Shown: positions 42,010 through 52,058, counted from the stretch's first letter. The stretch is DNA of 64,000 bases from JBJHBP01 sp050485645 (GCA_050485645.1 JBJHBT010000004.1:1-64000); one strand, 5' to 3'. Made by a program: numbers and translations. The notes: a model not told the origin generated them from the sequence alone.

Positions 42010-43975
42010 TGCCATCCACTCGCCGTCGGGGTTCCGAGCGGTTCCGCGGCTCGCGTTGCTGGTTCTTTTTCTTTTCATGAACTGCCATGCCGATGACACC
42101 TTGGGCAACCGGCACGTCTCCGGCATCGTACAGCATGTGGGCAGCCACACCCAGCGCGTGTCGGTGCTGTCGCAGGCCCGGGTATTGCGTGATCCCGGTG
42201 GCAGGTGGGCGCTCGAGGATGTGCTGGCACTGGATGAATCGTCGGGCGGGGCCGTGTTCGAGCCGCTGGATGGCCGCTTCTCCAAGGGCTATACCCGCGA
42301 TGCATTCTGGCTGCGCTTCGTGCTGACGGCCCTGGATATCGAAGACGACAGTCACCTTGATAAATGGCTGGTCGTGCGCCCGCCATTTCTGCAGGATCTG
42401 AGGCTTTTCAGCATGGATCCGGACGGCGCCTGGCATGAGGCGCGGGCAGGCACGTTCGTACCGGTGCACGATCGCGCGCTGGCCGTGCCGGAAACCGTGT
42501 TTCCGCTTTTCCTGGCAGGGAGAGAACAGGTCTTCTATCTGCGCGTCGCCAGCACCAGCACGTTGGTGATGTCGCTGGATCTTTGGGAGCCGGAGGCCTT
42601 CCTGGAACGTTCGGCCGGTACCTATATGCGCCATGGCATCTTTCTCGGTATGGTCGCAACGGCCGTGGTGATATCGCTGCTGTGCGCGATCTGGATGAAG
42701 CAGCGCGTGTTCTTTTTCGCGGCCGCGTACCTGATGGGCTACGGCGTGCTGCTGTTCATACTCAACGGCTACGATCAGATCCTGATCTACCCGGGCGCAA
42801 CATGGCTGGCGAACCACACGGTTGGCCTGTTGACAGTGGGTGTGGCCGCGCTGCTGGTGGGTTTTGCGCTCTGCTATCTTGAACCGCGCCGCCATTTTCC
42901 GCGGATCACGGCGACTCTTGCCCTGCTGGCCTGGGCTTGCGTCGGCGGCGTGGCGCTCTCGATGCTGGGTCTGTACGCCTGGATTGCCGCAGCCGGAGCG
43001 CTGGTCACGACCGCGATCATCGTGCTGCTGATGGCGCTGTATGTGTTGATGATCCGGCATGCTCCCCAGCGTGCGCTGGTGATGCTTGCGCTTTTTCTGG
43101 TGCCGACGGTGGCGGCGCTGGTTCAGATCATGCGCAACATGGGCGTGTTTCCGGTCAGTTTCTGGACCACCGACCTGTGGGAGCTGACCGCCTTTTTTCA
43201 GATCCCGTTCGCAGCTGTTGTTGTACTGATGCGCGTCCGCGAAGAGGAGCAGCGGCATCGGGTGGCCGTGGAGCGCGAACAGGCGCAGCGGCAATTTCTG
43301 CATCTCGTGGCACATGAGATTCGCACGCCACTGTCGGTCATCAGAGTGGCGCTGGCCAATCTTCGTGCGCGAATGTCGGGGGGCGAGCAGGAACGGCCGC
43401 GATTCCAGCGCATGGAAACCGCTGTCGCCAGACTGAATGCGCTGGTGGACAATGCGCTTGCGGAAGATCGGCTGCGGGCGCTGGATCATGCGCCGCGCTT
43501 TGAACAGATCGCGCCATCGCAGCTGATCGCTCAGGTCTGCGAGCTGCTGTCACTGGACCGGGACAGGCACAGGCTGGACGTGTCGCTGCCCGACAACGAT
43601 GAGCCGGTGAATGTGGATGTCGAGTGGCTGTCGCTGGCCCTGCTGAATCTGCTCGACAATGCGGTCAAGTACTCACCGGATGGCGGGCCGATCCGGCTGG
43701 AGATCGAGCGCGATCGCGACATGCTGGTACTGCGGGTAGCCGACAAGGGGCAGGGTATCGCGGCTGATGATCAGACGCTGGTGTTTACCCGGTTTTTTCG
43801 TGCTGACGCCGCGCGGCAGCGCACCGACACTTCAGGTCTGGGCCTCGGGTTGTATCTGGTGAGTGAAGTGGCGAAGCGCCACGGTGGCCGAATTGACCTT
43901 CGCAGCAACGCGGGCGAGGGCAGCGTGTTCACGCTGCGGATTCCCCTTGATGGATCGGATGAGCCGATGTCGTGA
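41993..43975 (+). CDS. 7TMR-DISM histidine kinase
   Basis: 660 residues. N-terminal signal segment (about 17-33), a periplasmic 7TMR-DISM extracellular domain (about 40-200; WALEDVLALDE, YTRDAFWLRF), and seven predicted transmembrane helices (about 205-410). A short coiled linker, a HisKA domain with phospho-acceptor His in LVAHEIRTPLS (about 440) and a HATPase (LLDNAVKYSP, DKGQGI, GLGLGLYLV) follow. DISM domains often sense carbohydrates or other small ligands. The chosen ATG overlaps the 5' end of the divergent regulator by 17 bp; a start further in would remove the signal segment. Confidence 0.88.
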   Translation: MRTSFIAIHSPSGFRAVPRLALLVLFLFMNCHADDTLGNRHVSGIVQHVGSHTQRVSVLSQARVLRDPGGRWALEDVLALDESSGGAVFEPLDGRFSKGYTRDAFWLRFVLTALDIEDDSHLDKWLVVRPPFLQDLRLFSMDPDGAWHEARAGTFVPVHDRALAVPETVFPLFLAGREQVFYLRVASTSTLVMSLDLWEPEAFLERSAGTYMRHGIFLGMVATAVVISLLCAIWMKQRVFFFAAAYLMGYGVLLFILNGYDQILIYPGATWLANHTVGLLTVGVAALLVGFALCYLEPRRHFPRITATLALLAWACVGGVALSMLGLYAWIAAAGALVTTAIIVLLMALYVLMIRHAPQRALVMLALFLVPTVAALVQIMRNMGVFPVSFWTTDLWELTAFFQIPFAAVVVLMRVREEEQRHRVAVEREQAQRQFLHLVAHEIRTPLSVIRVALANLRARMSGGEQERPRFQRMETAVARLNALVDNALAEDRLRALDHAPRFEQIAPSQLIAQVCELLSLDRDRHRLDVSLPDNDEPVNVDVEWLSLALLNLLDNAVKYSPDGGPIRLEIERDRDMLVLRVADKGQGIAADDQTLVFTRFFRADAARQRTDTSGLGLGLYLVSEVAKRHGGRIDLRSNAGEGSVFTLRIPLDGSDEPMS

Positions 43976-44068
43976 GTGGCCGGTGTTGTAATGGCGCAAC
44001 AGGGAACCTTCGGAATCTTTGACAGTTCCCGCCGCTGGTGGCGAAATGGCTGGATCTTTCACTGAAGG

Positions 44069-46186
44069 ATGACGGCCTACATGCGCGGCATCGGCCAGAA
44101 CGACTTTGATTTTGCGTTCGAGCCGGGCGTCGGAATCTACATCGATGACGTCTATCATCCGTTCACGCTCGGTTCGCAGATCGACTTGCTGGATCTTGAG
44201 CGTGTGGAGGTGCTTCGCGGTCCGCAGGGCACGCTGTTCGGTCGCGGCTCCATCGGTGGCGCCATTCGCTATGTGACCAGAAAGCCGCAGGGCGACAACA
44301 CCGGCAGCATACAGCTGACCGCCGGTGACTTCGGACGACGCGACATCAGGGCGAGCTACGACTTCGGTATCACCGACAATCTGTTCGCACGTGTGGCCGG
44401 CGTATCGCGCACCCGTCGTGGTTATCAGGATGTGATCGATTTCGCCTGTGCGTTTCCCGACCTGGCGGGCAGCCTCACACCGCAGACCGTCAATCTCGGT
44501 TCGGGCTGCCGGATCGGTACGCAGGGCGGTGAGAGCGTTGTTGGCATGCGCGGTACTTTGCGCTGGGCGCAATCCAGTCGCTTCGAGCTGTCGCTGACGG
44601 CGGACTACCAGAACGACTCGTCGGAAGCCAGAGCCGACACGCTGACCGCGGTCGATCCGGACGGATGGCCTTCGTTCGTGCCGGACCTGCCCTACGATGA
44701 GCGTTTCCTGCCGCCCAACCCGTTCGTGAGCTACGCCACCTATGCCGATCCGCTGACGGATCTGCGGGTCACGCCACAGTCGGGGTTGGACAAAAAATCG
44801 TTCTCGGCCCGCGCCGACTGGTTTCTGAGCAACGGCGTCAGTGCCGCGCTGATCATGTCCTACACCGATCTCACCGCGACGCTGGCCACCGATGCGGACG
44901 GCTCGCCGATCAACATGCAGACCGTGGATGGCATTCAGGAAACCGATTTTCTGACCACCGAACTGCGTTTCAGCGGTCGTGCATGGAATCGTATGGACTG
45001 GACCATCGGCGCTTTCGTTTATGATGGTGAATCGACCAATCAGCAGATGGTGAGTATTCCGTTCCTGAGCCTGATTCTCGATGGCGTCGCGCCCGATGAG
45101 GGTGGTCAGCCGTTCGTCAATGCACGCAACGTTCATCAGAACCGCAATGAGTCGCTGTTCGGTCATATGGTTTACGACCTCACGGATCGTACAACCGTCA
45201 ACGCTGGTGTGCGTTATTCGGACGACCGCAAGGAAGTGGATTTCGACAACACACGCGTGCAGAACCCGAATGTCCTTGTGGCAGATGACCGCGTTGACTG
45301 GCGCGTGGGGATCGACTACCGCTTCAATCCGGAACTGATGACATACTTCAGCGTGGCCACCGGATATCGTCCCGGCAGTTACAATCCGCGTCCGTTCCAG
45401 GCCACAGGTGTGGTAGCGGTGGACCCGGAAGAGTCCACGGCCTACGAAATTGGCGTGAAGACCGATTTGTTCAGCCGCCGGCTGCGATTGAACGCAGCGG
45501 CCGTTTACACGGACTGGAGCACACGTATCCTTCCGGTGGCCGGTACCGAGTGCCCTTTGATTGACCTTGGCCCACCGCCCGTATACGACACCGTCGACCC
45601 GGGTACGCCCGGTGCAGTCACTGACTCACTTGGCAATGTGTGCGTGACGACGGTTTCGCGAACATTCTATGAGAACGGTCCGGGCACGATTCGTGGAGCG
45701 GAACTGGAGCTGCTGTATCGGCCCACCGAACGCTGGACTTTCAGCGGCGTGTACGGCCTGATCGACTGGAATTCCGCCGACATCAATGACAATCCGGACG
45801 TGTTTCTTGATCGTCCCGTCTATGTGCCGAGGTACAACTGGTCTCTGGGCGGTTCGTATTCCGCGCATATGAGCAGTGGCGCAACGCTGACGCCGCGTGT
45901 CGATCTGTACGGGCAGAGCGAGATATGCACGTCGAACATCACCACCGCCACGGTGGAATCCGGCTTTGCCGGTGCGGGTTGTTCCGATGGCTATCAGCTT
46001 GTGAACGTGAGACTTGAGTGGGCAAGCCCCACGCGTTCGTGGATGGCGGCCGTGGGATCGACGAACGCCACCAACAAGCGCTACTTCCTGAACAAGTTCG
46101 ATCTGACTGCTTTCGGCCAGCCTCACGCTGAGGGCCAGCCCGGGCATCCAAGGCACTACTATCTGACGCTTCAGCGGCACTTCTGA
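44069..46186 (+). pseudogene. TonB-dependent receptor lacking its 5' end
   Basis: 705 codons that begin inside the plug domain (TAYMRGIGQNDFDFAFEPGVG, i.e. TAYMRGIGQN then DFDFAFEPGVG; VEVLRGPQGTLFGRGSIGGAI follows) and run through a full outer-membrane barrel ending in HYYLTLQRHF. Full-length relatives carry a signal peptide, TonB box and roughly 100-150 more residues before this point. Here only 93 bp separate it from the kinase gene and those bases, with an in-frame stop just before the ATG, do not encode them. Without a signal peptide the product cannot reach the outer membrane, so this is probably a truncated remnant, though the rest of the frame is intact and the loss may be recent. Confidence 0.78.
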
Positions 46187-46208
46187 CCCCCGAACGGGGC
46201 CGGCATTC

Positions 46209-46230
46209 GGGGCGCGCCACGGCGCGCCCC
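46209..46230 (+). terminator. Hairpin terminator after the TonB receptor
   Basis: GGGGCGCGCC and its complement form a 10-bp inverted repeat with a 2-nt centre (8 bp with a 6-nt loop in practice), followed by CTTCTCCTG, 22 bp past the receptor stop codon. Confidence 0.65.
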
Positions 46231-46366
46231 CTTCTCCTGTGATCAGGTTGCCGCGATGGCCGCGGCTGGATGGCCGCGATTCCGACGCCAATTCACCGGA
46301 CTTCGGCAGCATGTGGCTATAGAATAGCGCCCGTCCTCACAAGCCATTACAGGGAGTATTCGGCCA

Positions 46367-46900
46367 ATGCATCTCGAAGCGATCCCGATCGGGAGTAACC
46401 CCCCGGAAGAAGTCAATGTCATTGTCGAAGTCCCCGTGGGCGGAGAACCCATCAAGTATGAGATGGACAAATCCTTCGGAACCATGGTTGTAGACAGATT
46501 TCTGTACACATCGATGCGCTATCCGGGCAATTATGGGTTCATTCCGCACACGCTGTCCGAAGACGGCGATCCGTGCGACGTGCTGGTTGCCAACCAGCGC
46601 GGGGTCGTGCCCGGTGCCGTGATGTCGGTTCGGCCAGTGGGTGTTCTGAAGATGCAGGATGAAGCGGGCAGCGATGAAAAGATCATAGCCGTGCCCGTAT
46701 CCAGGCTCACCCGTCGCTATGAGAAGGTGATGAACTACACGGATCTGCCGGATATCACGGTGCGGCAGGTCGAGCACTTCTTTCAGCACTACAAGGATCT
46801 GGAAAGTTCGAAGTGGGTGAAGATGCTTGGTTGGGGCGATGTGGATGAAGCTAAAGTATTTATCAACCAGGCTATCGAGAGGGCCGGAACACGGCTTTGA
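46367..46900 (+). CDS. ppa: Inorganic pyrophosphatase (family I)
   Basis: 177 residues, almost the length of the E. coli enzyme. It shows the family I order: EVPVGGEPIKYE, FLYTSMRYPGNYGFIPHTL, DGDPCDVLV (Asp metal ligands) and KWVKMLGWGD. It hydrolyses pyrophosphate to phosphate in the cytoplasm, driving biosynthetic reactions. GGGAG stands upstream of the ATG, and TATAGAAT about 50 bp upstream could be a -10 box. The next gene follows without a gap and may be cotranscribed. Confidence 0.96.
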   Translation: MHLEAIPIGSNPPEEVNVIVEVPVGGEPIKYEMDKSFGTMVVDRFLYTSMRYPGNYGFIPHTLSEDGDPCDVLVANQRGVVPGAVMSVRPVGVLKMQDEAGSDEKIIAVPVSRLTRRYEKVMNYTDLPDITVRQVEHFFQHYKDLESSKWVKMLGWGDVDEAKVFINQAIERAGTRL

Positions 46901-46936
46901 TTGCCGCACCGTCAACCGGAAGGCACAATTGATCGC

Positions 46937-48604
46937 GTGATTCTGCCGCCGCTCAGCCGATACTTTTCCACGCTGTCGACGCCTGGCCTGCTGGTCGGGA
47001 CGCTGTTCTTTGCCGCCTCGCTGACGCCGAGTCTGCTGCCGCGTGTCGTCGTCATGCAGGGCGTGCTGTCCGGTGTGGCACTTGCCGCCGGATACGGGGT
47101 GGGCGTTTTTCTGCGCTGGGGCTGGGCTTACCTTGAGCTGCCCCTGCCGCTGCCGGGACGGCGTACGCACCGCATCTCCCTGCTGGTTGCATCCATCGTA
47201 TGCGCGCTGATCGCGCTGGTTTTCCTCTGGAACGAAGTCGGCTGGCAGAACTCGGTTCGCGCGCAGATGATGCTCGAGCCGGTCGGACGCCTGCGTGGCC
47301 TGGCCATCGGTCTGCTTGCGCTGGTGGTGTTTGTTGGTGTGTTGACTGCCGCACGCCTGTTCGCATGGACCTGGCATCTGATGGCGGTTCGGCTGCGGCG
47401 GTTCATCCCGCGGCGAGTGGCCAACGCGATTGCCGTGGTGCTGGCGGTAACGCTGTTCTGGAATCTGATCAATGGCGTGCTCTTCAAGGCGCTGCTGCGT
47501 GCCGCCGATTCGTCATTTCAGGAGGTCGACCGGCTTGTTGTTGCCGACACGGAACAGGCGGCGTCACGCTATGAGGCCACGGGTCTGGCAGCGCTGCTGC
47601 CGTGGGAAACACTGGGACGCACGGGCCGGGATTTCGTCACCTCCGGTCCTGATCGGGCGGAGCTCGACCAATACTTCGGTTCCGGGTCTGCCGACCCGAT
47701 TCGCATCTACGTGGGTCTGAACTCCGCCGACTCCATCGACGAACGCGCCAGGCTGGCGCTGGAAGCACTGCTGGAAAGCGGAAGTTTCGAGCGCTCCACA
47801 CTGATTATCGTCACGCCGACCGGCACCGGCTTTGTCGATCCGCACGCGATGGATACCGTGGAGTATCTGCATCGCGGGGATATCGCCAGTGTTGCCGTGC
47901 AGTACTCCTATCTGCCCAGCTGGATGACGTTGCTGGCGGACCCGGAATACGGTGCCGAGTCTGCGCAGGCCGTGTTTCAGACCATCTATCGCTACTGGTC
48001 CGAGCTACCCCGCGATGCGCGACCGGAACTGTATCTGCACGGGCTGAGTCTGGGCGCGATGCACTCCGAGCGCAGTGGCGACATCTACGATGTGGTGGCT
48101 GATCCCTTTGCCGGTGCGGTATGGAGCGGGCCGCCATTCCGCGCCACGAACTGGCGCGCCTTCACCAGTATGCGAGACCCGGACTCGCCGGCATGGCTGC
48201 CAAGATTCCGGGATGGCTCCATTGTCCGCTTTACGAATCAGCAGAATCACCTCGACATTCCCGGTGCGACCTGGGGCCCGATGCGGCTGGTGTACCTTCA
48301 GTATGCCAGCGACCCGGTGACTTTCTTTGAGACCAGTTCGGTGTATCGCCAGCCCGAGTGGATCGAGATGCCCCGTGGTCCGGACGTGTCACCGGCACTG
48401 CGCTGGTATCCCATCGTCACCATGCTGCAGCTGACGGTCGATTTCGTGCACAGCGGCGCCGTGCCGCCTGGCTACGGCCACGTCTATGCACCGGAGCACT
48501 ACATCGATGCCTGGGTGGCGGTGACCGATCCCGCCGGCTGGTCAGGCGACGACCTCATCCACCTGAAGGCCCATTTCCGCGCACGCCGGGCTGACGGCAA
48601 CTGA
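46937..48604 (+). CDS. Membrane alpha/beta hydrolase (Abhydrolase_9 type)
   Basis: I use the GTG at 46937 (555 residues; GGAAGG upstream), although a TTG at 46901, directly after the ppa stop, is also open. Four or more hydrophobic helices fill the first 190 residues (FFAASLTPSLLPR, GLLALVVFVGVLTAARLFAW). The cytoplasmic or periplasmic C-terminal half is an alpha/beta hydrolase with nucleophile elbow GLSLG (Ser about residue 380) and FTNQQNHLDIPGATWGP near 440. The SLTPSLLPR motif and overall plan match the PF10081-type family of membrane esterase-like proteins. Substrate unknown; a lipid or ester is inferred. Confidence 0.8.
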   Translation: MILPPLSRYFSTLSTPGLLVGTLFFAASLTPSLLPRVVVMQGVLSGVALAAGYGVGVFLRWGWAYLELPLPLPGRRTHRISLLVASIVCALIALVFLWNEVGWQNSVRAQMMLEPVGRLRGLAIGLLALVVFVGVLTAARLFAWTWHLMAVRLRRFIPRRVANAIAVVLAVTLFWNLINGVLFKALLRAADSSFQEVDRLVVADTEQAASRYEATGLAALLPWETLGRTGRDFVTSGPDRAELDQYFGSGSADPIRIYVGLNSADSIDERARLALEALLESGSFERSTLIIVTPTGTGFVDPHAMDTVEYLHRGDIASVAVQYSYLPSWMTLLADPEYGAESAQAVFQTIYRYWSELPRDARPELYLHGLSLGAMHSERSGDIYDVVADPFAGAVWSGPPFRATNWRAFTSMRDPDSPAWLPRFRDGSIVRFTNQQNHLDIPGATWGPMRLVYLQYASDPVTFFETSSVYRQPEWIEMPRGPDVSPALRWYPIVTMLQLTVDFVHSGAVPPGYGHVYAPEHYIDAWVAVTDPAGWSGDDLIHLKAHFRARRADGN

Positions 48605-48736
48605 TACGTCGGAGAGCTGGCCGAGTCCAGCGGCCTCCGGCGATCGCCGCGGGATCCATCTCCACGTCGGCTGGAGATCGGTGCGGCACTTGGGTATGTT
48701 CGTATCTGTCGGGAACTGCGCTGTTGCGCGGCCTAC

Positions 48737-50161
48737 GTGACTGCGCGAAACAGGAGGTTTCAAGTCGATGTGCACGTACTTCTTGCGCGCGCGGCCTGTC
48801 CGTCCGCTACGCACGGACTACGCCGGTTGAGCGGTCGTCCGGCGAGTGGTGGTTATCGCTGGTGGGCGGCGCTGGTGTGGTTGTCGCTGTTCGTTCTGCT
48901 GGCCTTGCTGCCACTGGCGCTGGTCGCATGGCGGGCGCCGGAGCCCCGGTCCCTGGCGGTGGAGGCGGGAGCGGTACTTGGCGTACTGGGACTGGGACTC
49001 CTGCTGACGCAGGCAGTGTGCAGCGGGCGGTTCGCTGCCATTGCCCCGCAGTTCGGCGCGGACAATGTGGCCCATTTTCACCGCCACGTGGGGTTCATTG
49101 CCGTCGTGCTCGTCCTCTGCCATCCCCTGACGCTGGTTGTTGCCGAACCAGCCTACCTGGAATACCTGGATCCACGCGCGGACGTGGTCCGCGCCGCAGC
49201 GCTATGGGTGCTGCTTGCCGCGCTGCTGTTGATTGCGATCAGCAGTCAATGGCGCGAGCGATTGGGTTTGAGCTACGAATACTGGCGGGTACTGCATGGC
49301 GGCCTGGCGGTGCTGATTTTCATCGCCGGTACCGGTCATGCGCTGATGGTCGGTCATTACTTCGATACATTCTGGAAGCAGTGCCTGCTGGCATCGTTCG
49401 CCGGCGTGGCGACGCTGCTCGTACTGTGGACCCGTGTGTTGCGGCCGTGGCGGAGTCGACGGCGGCCGTGGCGGGTCGAGTCCGTCACGGCGGAACGGGG
49501 GAAGGCCTGGACGATGCGACTGGCGCCACAGGGACACGCCGGACTCTCGTTCAAGCCCGGTCAGTATGTCTGGTTCAGCCTTGGCGGCACGCCGTTTACG
49601 CTGCAGCAGCATCCTTTTTCACTGTCCGGTTCGGCCGATAGCCGGCAGCTGAGCATCACTGCCAGCGAGGCCGGAGATTTTACCCGGTCACTCGGGCCTG
49701 AGAAGGTGGGCAGCACCGCATGGGTAGAGGGTCCGTACGGTTCGTTCGTGCCGGACCCGGATCCGGAGACCGGACTGTTCCTGGTCGCCGGTGGCATTGG
49801 AATCACGCCGTTCATGAGCATGCTCAGAACGTTCAGCGCCCGAGATGTCCGGCGACGCATCGTGTTGATTTACGCGAATCCCACGCTGCAGGAAGCAACC
49901 TTTCACGATGAACTGCAGTCACTGTGCACCGGACTTGATGTGCGGCTGGTGCATGTGCTCGAGGAGCCGCCGCAGGACTGGCAGGGCGAACGCGGTCTGG
50001 TCGACGCGCAGCTGTTGCAACGCTATCTGCCGGATCCGGGAAGCAGGGTACAGTACATGATCTGCGGCCCTGAGCCGTTGATGGATGCCGTGGAGACTGC
50101 TTTGCGCGCCCGTGGCGAAGACTGGCGGCAGGTTTACTGTGAGCGATTCAATCTGGTGTGA
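48737..50161 (+). CDS. Ferric-reductase-like flavocytochrome
   Basis: 474 residues from a GTG. About six transmembrane helices (residues 40-235) include His pairs (HFHRHVG, LHGGLAVL, GTGHALMVGH) suited to bind two b haems. A ferredoxin-NADP reductase-like half follows: FAD-binding motif HPFSLS near 300 and NAD(P)H part GGIGITPFMSML near 350 and CGPEPLMDAV near 440. This is the ferric-reductase/NADPH-oxidase superfamily layout, moving electrons from cytoplasmic NAD(P)H across the membrane. The acceptor (ferric iron, oxygen, a periplasmic protein) is not determined. A tiny membrane peptide gene follows at once. Confidence 0.85.
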   Translation: MTARNRRFQVDVHVLLARAACPSATHGLRRLSGRPASGGYRWWAALVWLSLFVLLALLPLALVAWRAPEPRSLAVEAGAVLGVLGLGLLLTQAVCSGRFAAIAPQFGADNVAHFHRHVGFIAVVLVLCHPLTLVVAEPAYLEYLDPRADVVRAAALWVLLAALLLIAISSQWRERLGLSYEYWRVLHGGLAVLIFIAGTGHALMVGHYFDTFWKQCLLASFAGVATLLVLWTRVLRPWRSRRRPWRVESVTAERGKAWTMRLAPQGHAGLSFKPGQYVWFSLGGTPFTLQQHPFSLSGSADSRQLSITASEAGDFTRSLGPEKVGSTAWVEGPYGSFVPDPDPETGLFLVAGGIGITPFMSMLRTFSARDVRRRIVLIYANPTLQEATFHDELQSLCTGLDVRLVHVLEEPPQDWQGERGLVDAQLLQRYLPDPGSRVQYMICGPEPLMDAVETALRARGEDWRQVYCERFNLV

Positions 50162-50185
50162 TGCAGTGGCGGTATGGAGGCGGAT

Positions 50186-50281
50186 ATGAAACATCGGCGA
50201 CTGCACAGGACTATCCATCGCATCGTCGAGCTGCTGGTGATCATCCTGATTGTCATTGCCGCGCTGTTCGTCCTGCGCTGA
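50186..50281 (+). CDS. Small 31-residue membrane peptide
   Basis: MKHRRLHRTIHRIVE is followed by a hydrophobic run (LLVIILIVIAALFVL) and a final Arg. GGAGG lies 5 nt upstream of the ATG, close to ideal. It begins 24 bp after the flavocytochrome stop codon and ends before the convergent dehydrogenase. Basic N-terminus and single helix suggest an inner-membrane peptide with the N-terminus inside, perhaps a small regulator of the flavocytochrome. This is inferred from position and composition only. Confidence 0.55.
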   Translation: MKHRRLHRTIHRIVELLVIILIVIAALFVLR

Positions 50282-50305
50282 CTGAGGCCGATCGTCGGGT
50301 CGCGC

Positions 50306-51193
50306 TCAGCCGCGCACCTCGACACCGGCCCACTCCTCGACGATTCGTGCGATCGACGTAAAATCAGCATCCGCGCCGTAGCGCGCTTCAGTGATCGCGA
50401 TCAGCTGCAATACCGCGCTGCCGGCGATCATGGGGACGCCCAGAGCATCGGCCTCCTGCAGACACAGACGCACGTCCTTGTGTGACAGCCCGATGGAGAA
50501 TCCGAAGTCGAAGGTGCCCGGCAGCACGGAGCGCGGGAACTTGTCCTGGGTGGCGCTGTTGCGGCCACTGCCAGCATTGATGACATCGAGCATCTGTTGC
50601 GGATCAAGACCTGCCTTGGCGCCCATCACCATGGCCTCCGACGACAGCGCGATGGCCGCCAGTGACAGCAGGTTGTTGGCCAGTTTCATCACCTGCCCCT
50701 GGCCGGCCTGGTCGCCGACGTAGAACAGCCTGCCGATCTGCGCCAGCGCCGACTGATGGCGTTCGAAGTGTTCCCGCGGCCCGGACACCATGACCGCGAC
50801 CGTGCCGTCACGGGCACCTGCAATGCCGCCGCTAACCGGCGCGTCCATGTAGACGATGCCATGTTCGGCCAGCGCCGCGGCCACCCGGCGAGCGGTGGCC
50901 GGCCCGGTGGTGGAGCAGTCGATTACGGTCTTCACCCGTCCCCCGATGAGCCCGCCATCGCCGATGGTGATGGCTTCGACGATCTCCGGCATGGGCAGGC
51001 TCAGGAACACCGTGTCCGTCATGGTCGCCAATTCCCCGACCGATGAGGCGGTTATCGCGCCGTGTGCTGTCTGGGCCTGTACTGCCGCCGCAGAGGTGTC
51101 GTAAACGGCAAGCTGGTGGCCAGCCTCCTGCAGGCGTCGCGCCATATGCGCGCCCATTCGACCTATGCCGATAAATCCGAAATCCGTGTTCAC
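50306..51193 (-). CDS. Beta-hydroxyacid dehydrogenase (3-hydroxyisobutyrate dehydrogenase family)
   Basis: 295 residues from the GTG at 51193 (GGGAG upstream). N-terminal Rossmann fold with GFIGIGRMGAHMARRL, then the family substrate-binding motif DAPVSGGIAGARDG (about 118-131) and the catalytic Lys motif QVMKLANNLL (about 166-175; K is the base). The C-terminal helical domain contains SHKDVRLCLQEA. It oxidises or reduces a beta-hydroxyacid with NAD(P). Family members act on 3-hydroxyisobutyrate, tartronate semialdehyde or glyoxylate, and I cannot choose between them. It is convergent with the flavocytochrome and divergent from the carbonic anhydrase. Confidence 0.9.
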   Translation of the reverse strand: MNTDFGFIGIGRMGAHMARRLQEAGHQLAVYDTSAAAVQAQTAHGAITASSVGELATMTDTVFLSLPMPEIVEAITIGDGGLIGGRVKTVIDCSTTGPATARRVAAALAEHGIVYMDAPVSGGIAGARDGTVAVMVSGPREHFERHQSALAQIGRLFYVGDQAGQGQVMKLANNLLSLAAIALSSEAMVMGAKAGLDPQQMLDVINAGSGRNSATQDKFPRSVLPGTFDFGFSIGLSHKDVRLCLQEADALGVPMIAGSAVLQLIAITEARYGADADFTSIARIVEEWAGVEVRG

Positions 51194-51335
51194 GCAGGCA
51201 TTCTCCCGATGCGCATGCCGCCTCCGCGGGGTCTCGCCGGCGGCGAGCCGGAAGTCTACAACAACGGCCATGTCTGTGTTCCGTGCCCGCAGCGACTAGA
51301 ATGCCACGCGGAACGGCCACCATGGAGAGGTCCAC

Positions 51336-51965
51336 TTGCTGACACCTACGGAAGCACTCAAGCGGCTGCGGGAAGGGAACAGACGTTTCGCGGCAGGTAC
51401 CGCACACGGCTATCAGATGAGGGATCTGGCGCGTCGCAAGGCGCTGGCGGCCGGACAGGCGCCTTTCGCCATCATTCTCGGCTGCTCGGACTCCAGGGTG
51501 CCTGCCGAGATCATCTTCGATCAGGGGCTTGGTGACCTGTTCGTGATCCGGGTTGCCGGCAATGTCGTGGCCCCTTCGCAAATCGGCAGCGTGGAGTTTG
51601 CTGCCGCGCGCTTTGGTACGCCGCTGGTGATCGTGCTGGGCCATTCCCAGTGTGGTGCGGTACTTGCGACACTGGAGGAGCTGGGCCGTCCCGGGCAGGA
51701 ACAGTCGCGGAATCTCAAGTCCATTGTTGACCGGATCCGGCCGGCGGTGGAGGGATTGATGTCCACCGAACTTGCCCGACAGCCGGAACGCCTGGTTCAT
51801 GAGGCGGTGCGCGCCAACATTCGCATGGCGGCAGGCCGCCTGCGGTCGGGTTCGGAGAACCTCGAGCAGTTGATCCGTTGCGGCACACTCACGGTGGTAG
51901 GCGCGGAATATTCACTGGATACCGGCCTGGTGGAGTTTTTCGACGGCGTGCCTGTTCAGGAGTAG
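51336..51965 (+). CDS. Beta-class carbonic anhydrase
   Basis: 209 residues from a TTG with GGAGAGG upstream. It shows the zinc and catalytic motifs CSDSRVP (about 50-56) and GHSQCGA (about 105-111; His and Cys ligands) and GNVVAP between. It hydrates carbon dioxide to bicarbonate. No signal peptide, so cytoplasmic. It stands alone between a divergent dehydrogenase and the redox operon that starts 93 bp downstream. Confidence 0.94.
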   Translation: MLTPTEALKRLREGNRRFAAGTAHGYQMRDLARRKALAAGQAPFAIILGCSDSRVPAEIIFDQGLGDLFVIRVAGNVVAPSQIGSVEFAAARFGTPLVIVLGHSQCGAVLATLEELGRPGQEQSRNLKSIVDRIRPAVEGLMSTELARQPERLVHEAVRANIRMAAGRLRSGSENLEQLIRCGTLTVVGAEYSLDTGLVEFFDGVPVQE

Positions 51966-52058
51966 CAGATTCGGCCGCACTGTGAATGCGCTCACGGACA
52001 ATCGTTAGCAATGCTGAAAGAATAGCTGCTGTTCCGACCCCAGCTACGGAGGGCCGTC

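Noticed and set aside
41957..43489. 510-codon minus-strand frame opposite the DISM kinase
   Set aside because: His/Gln/Arg-rich composition typical of an antisense frame; the kinase on the plus strand has all expected domains.
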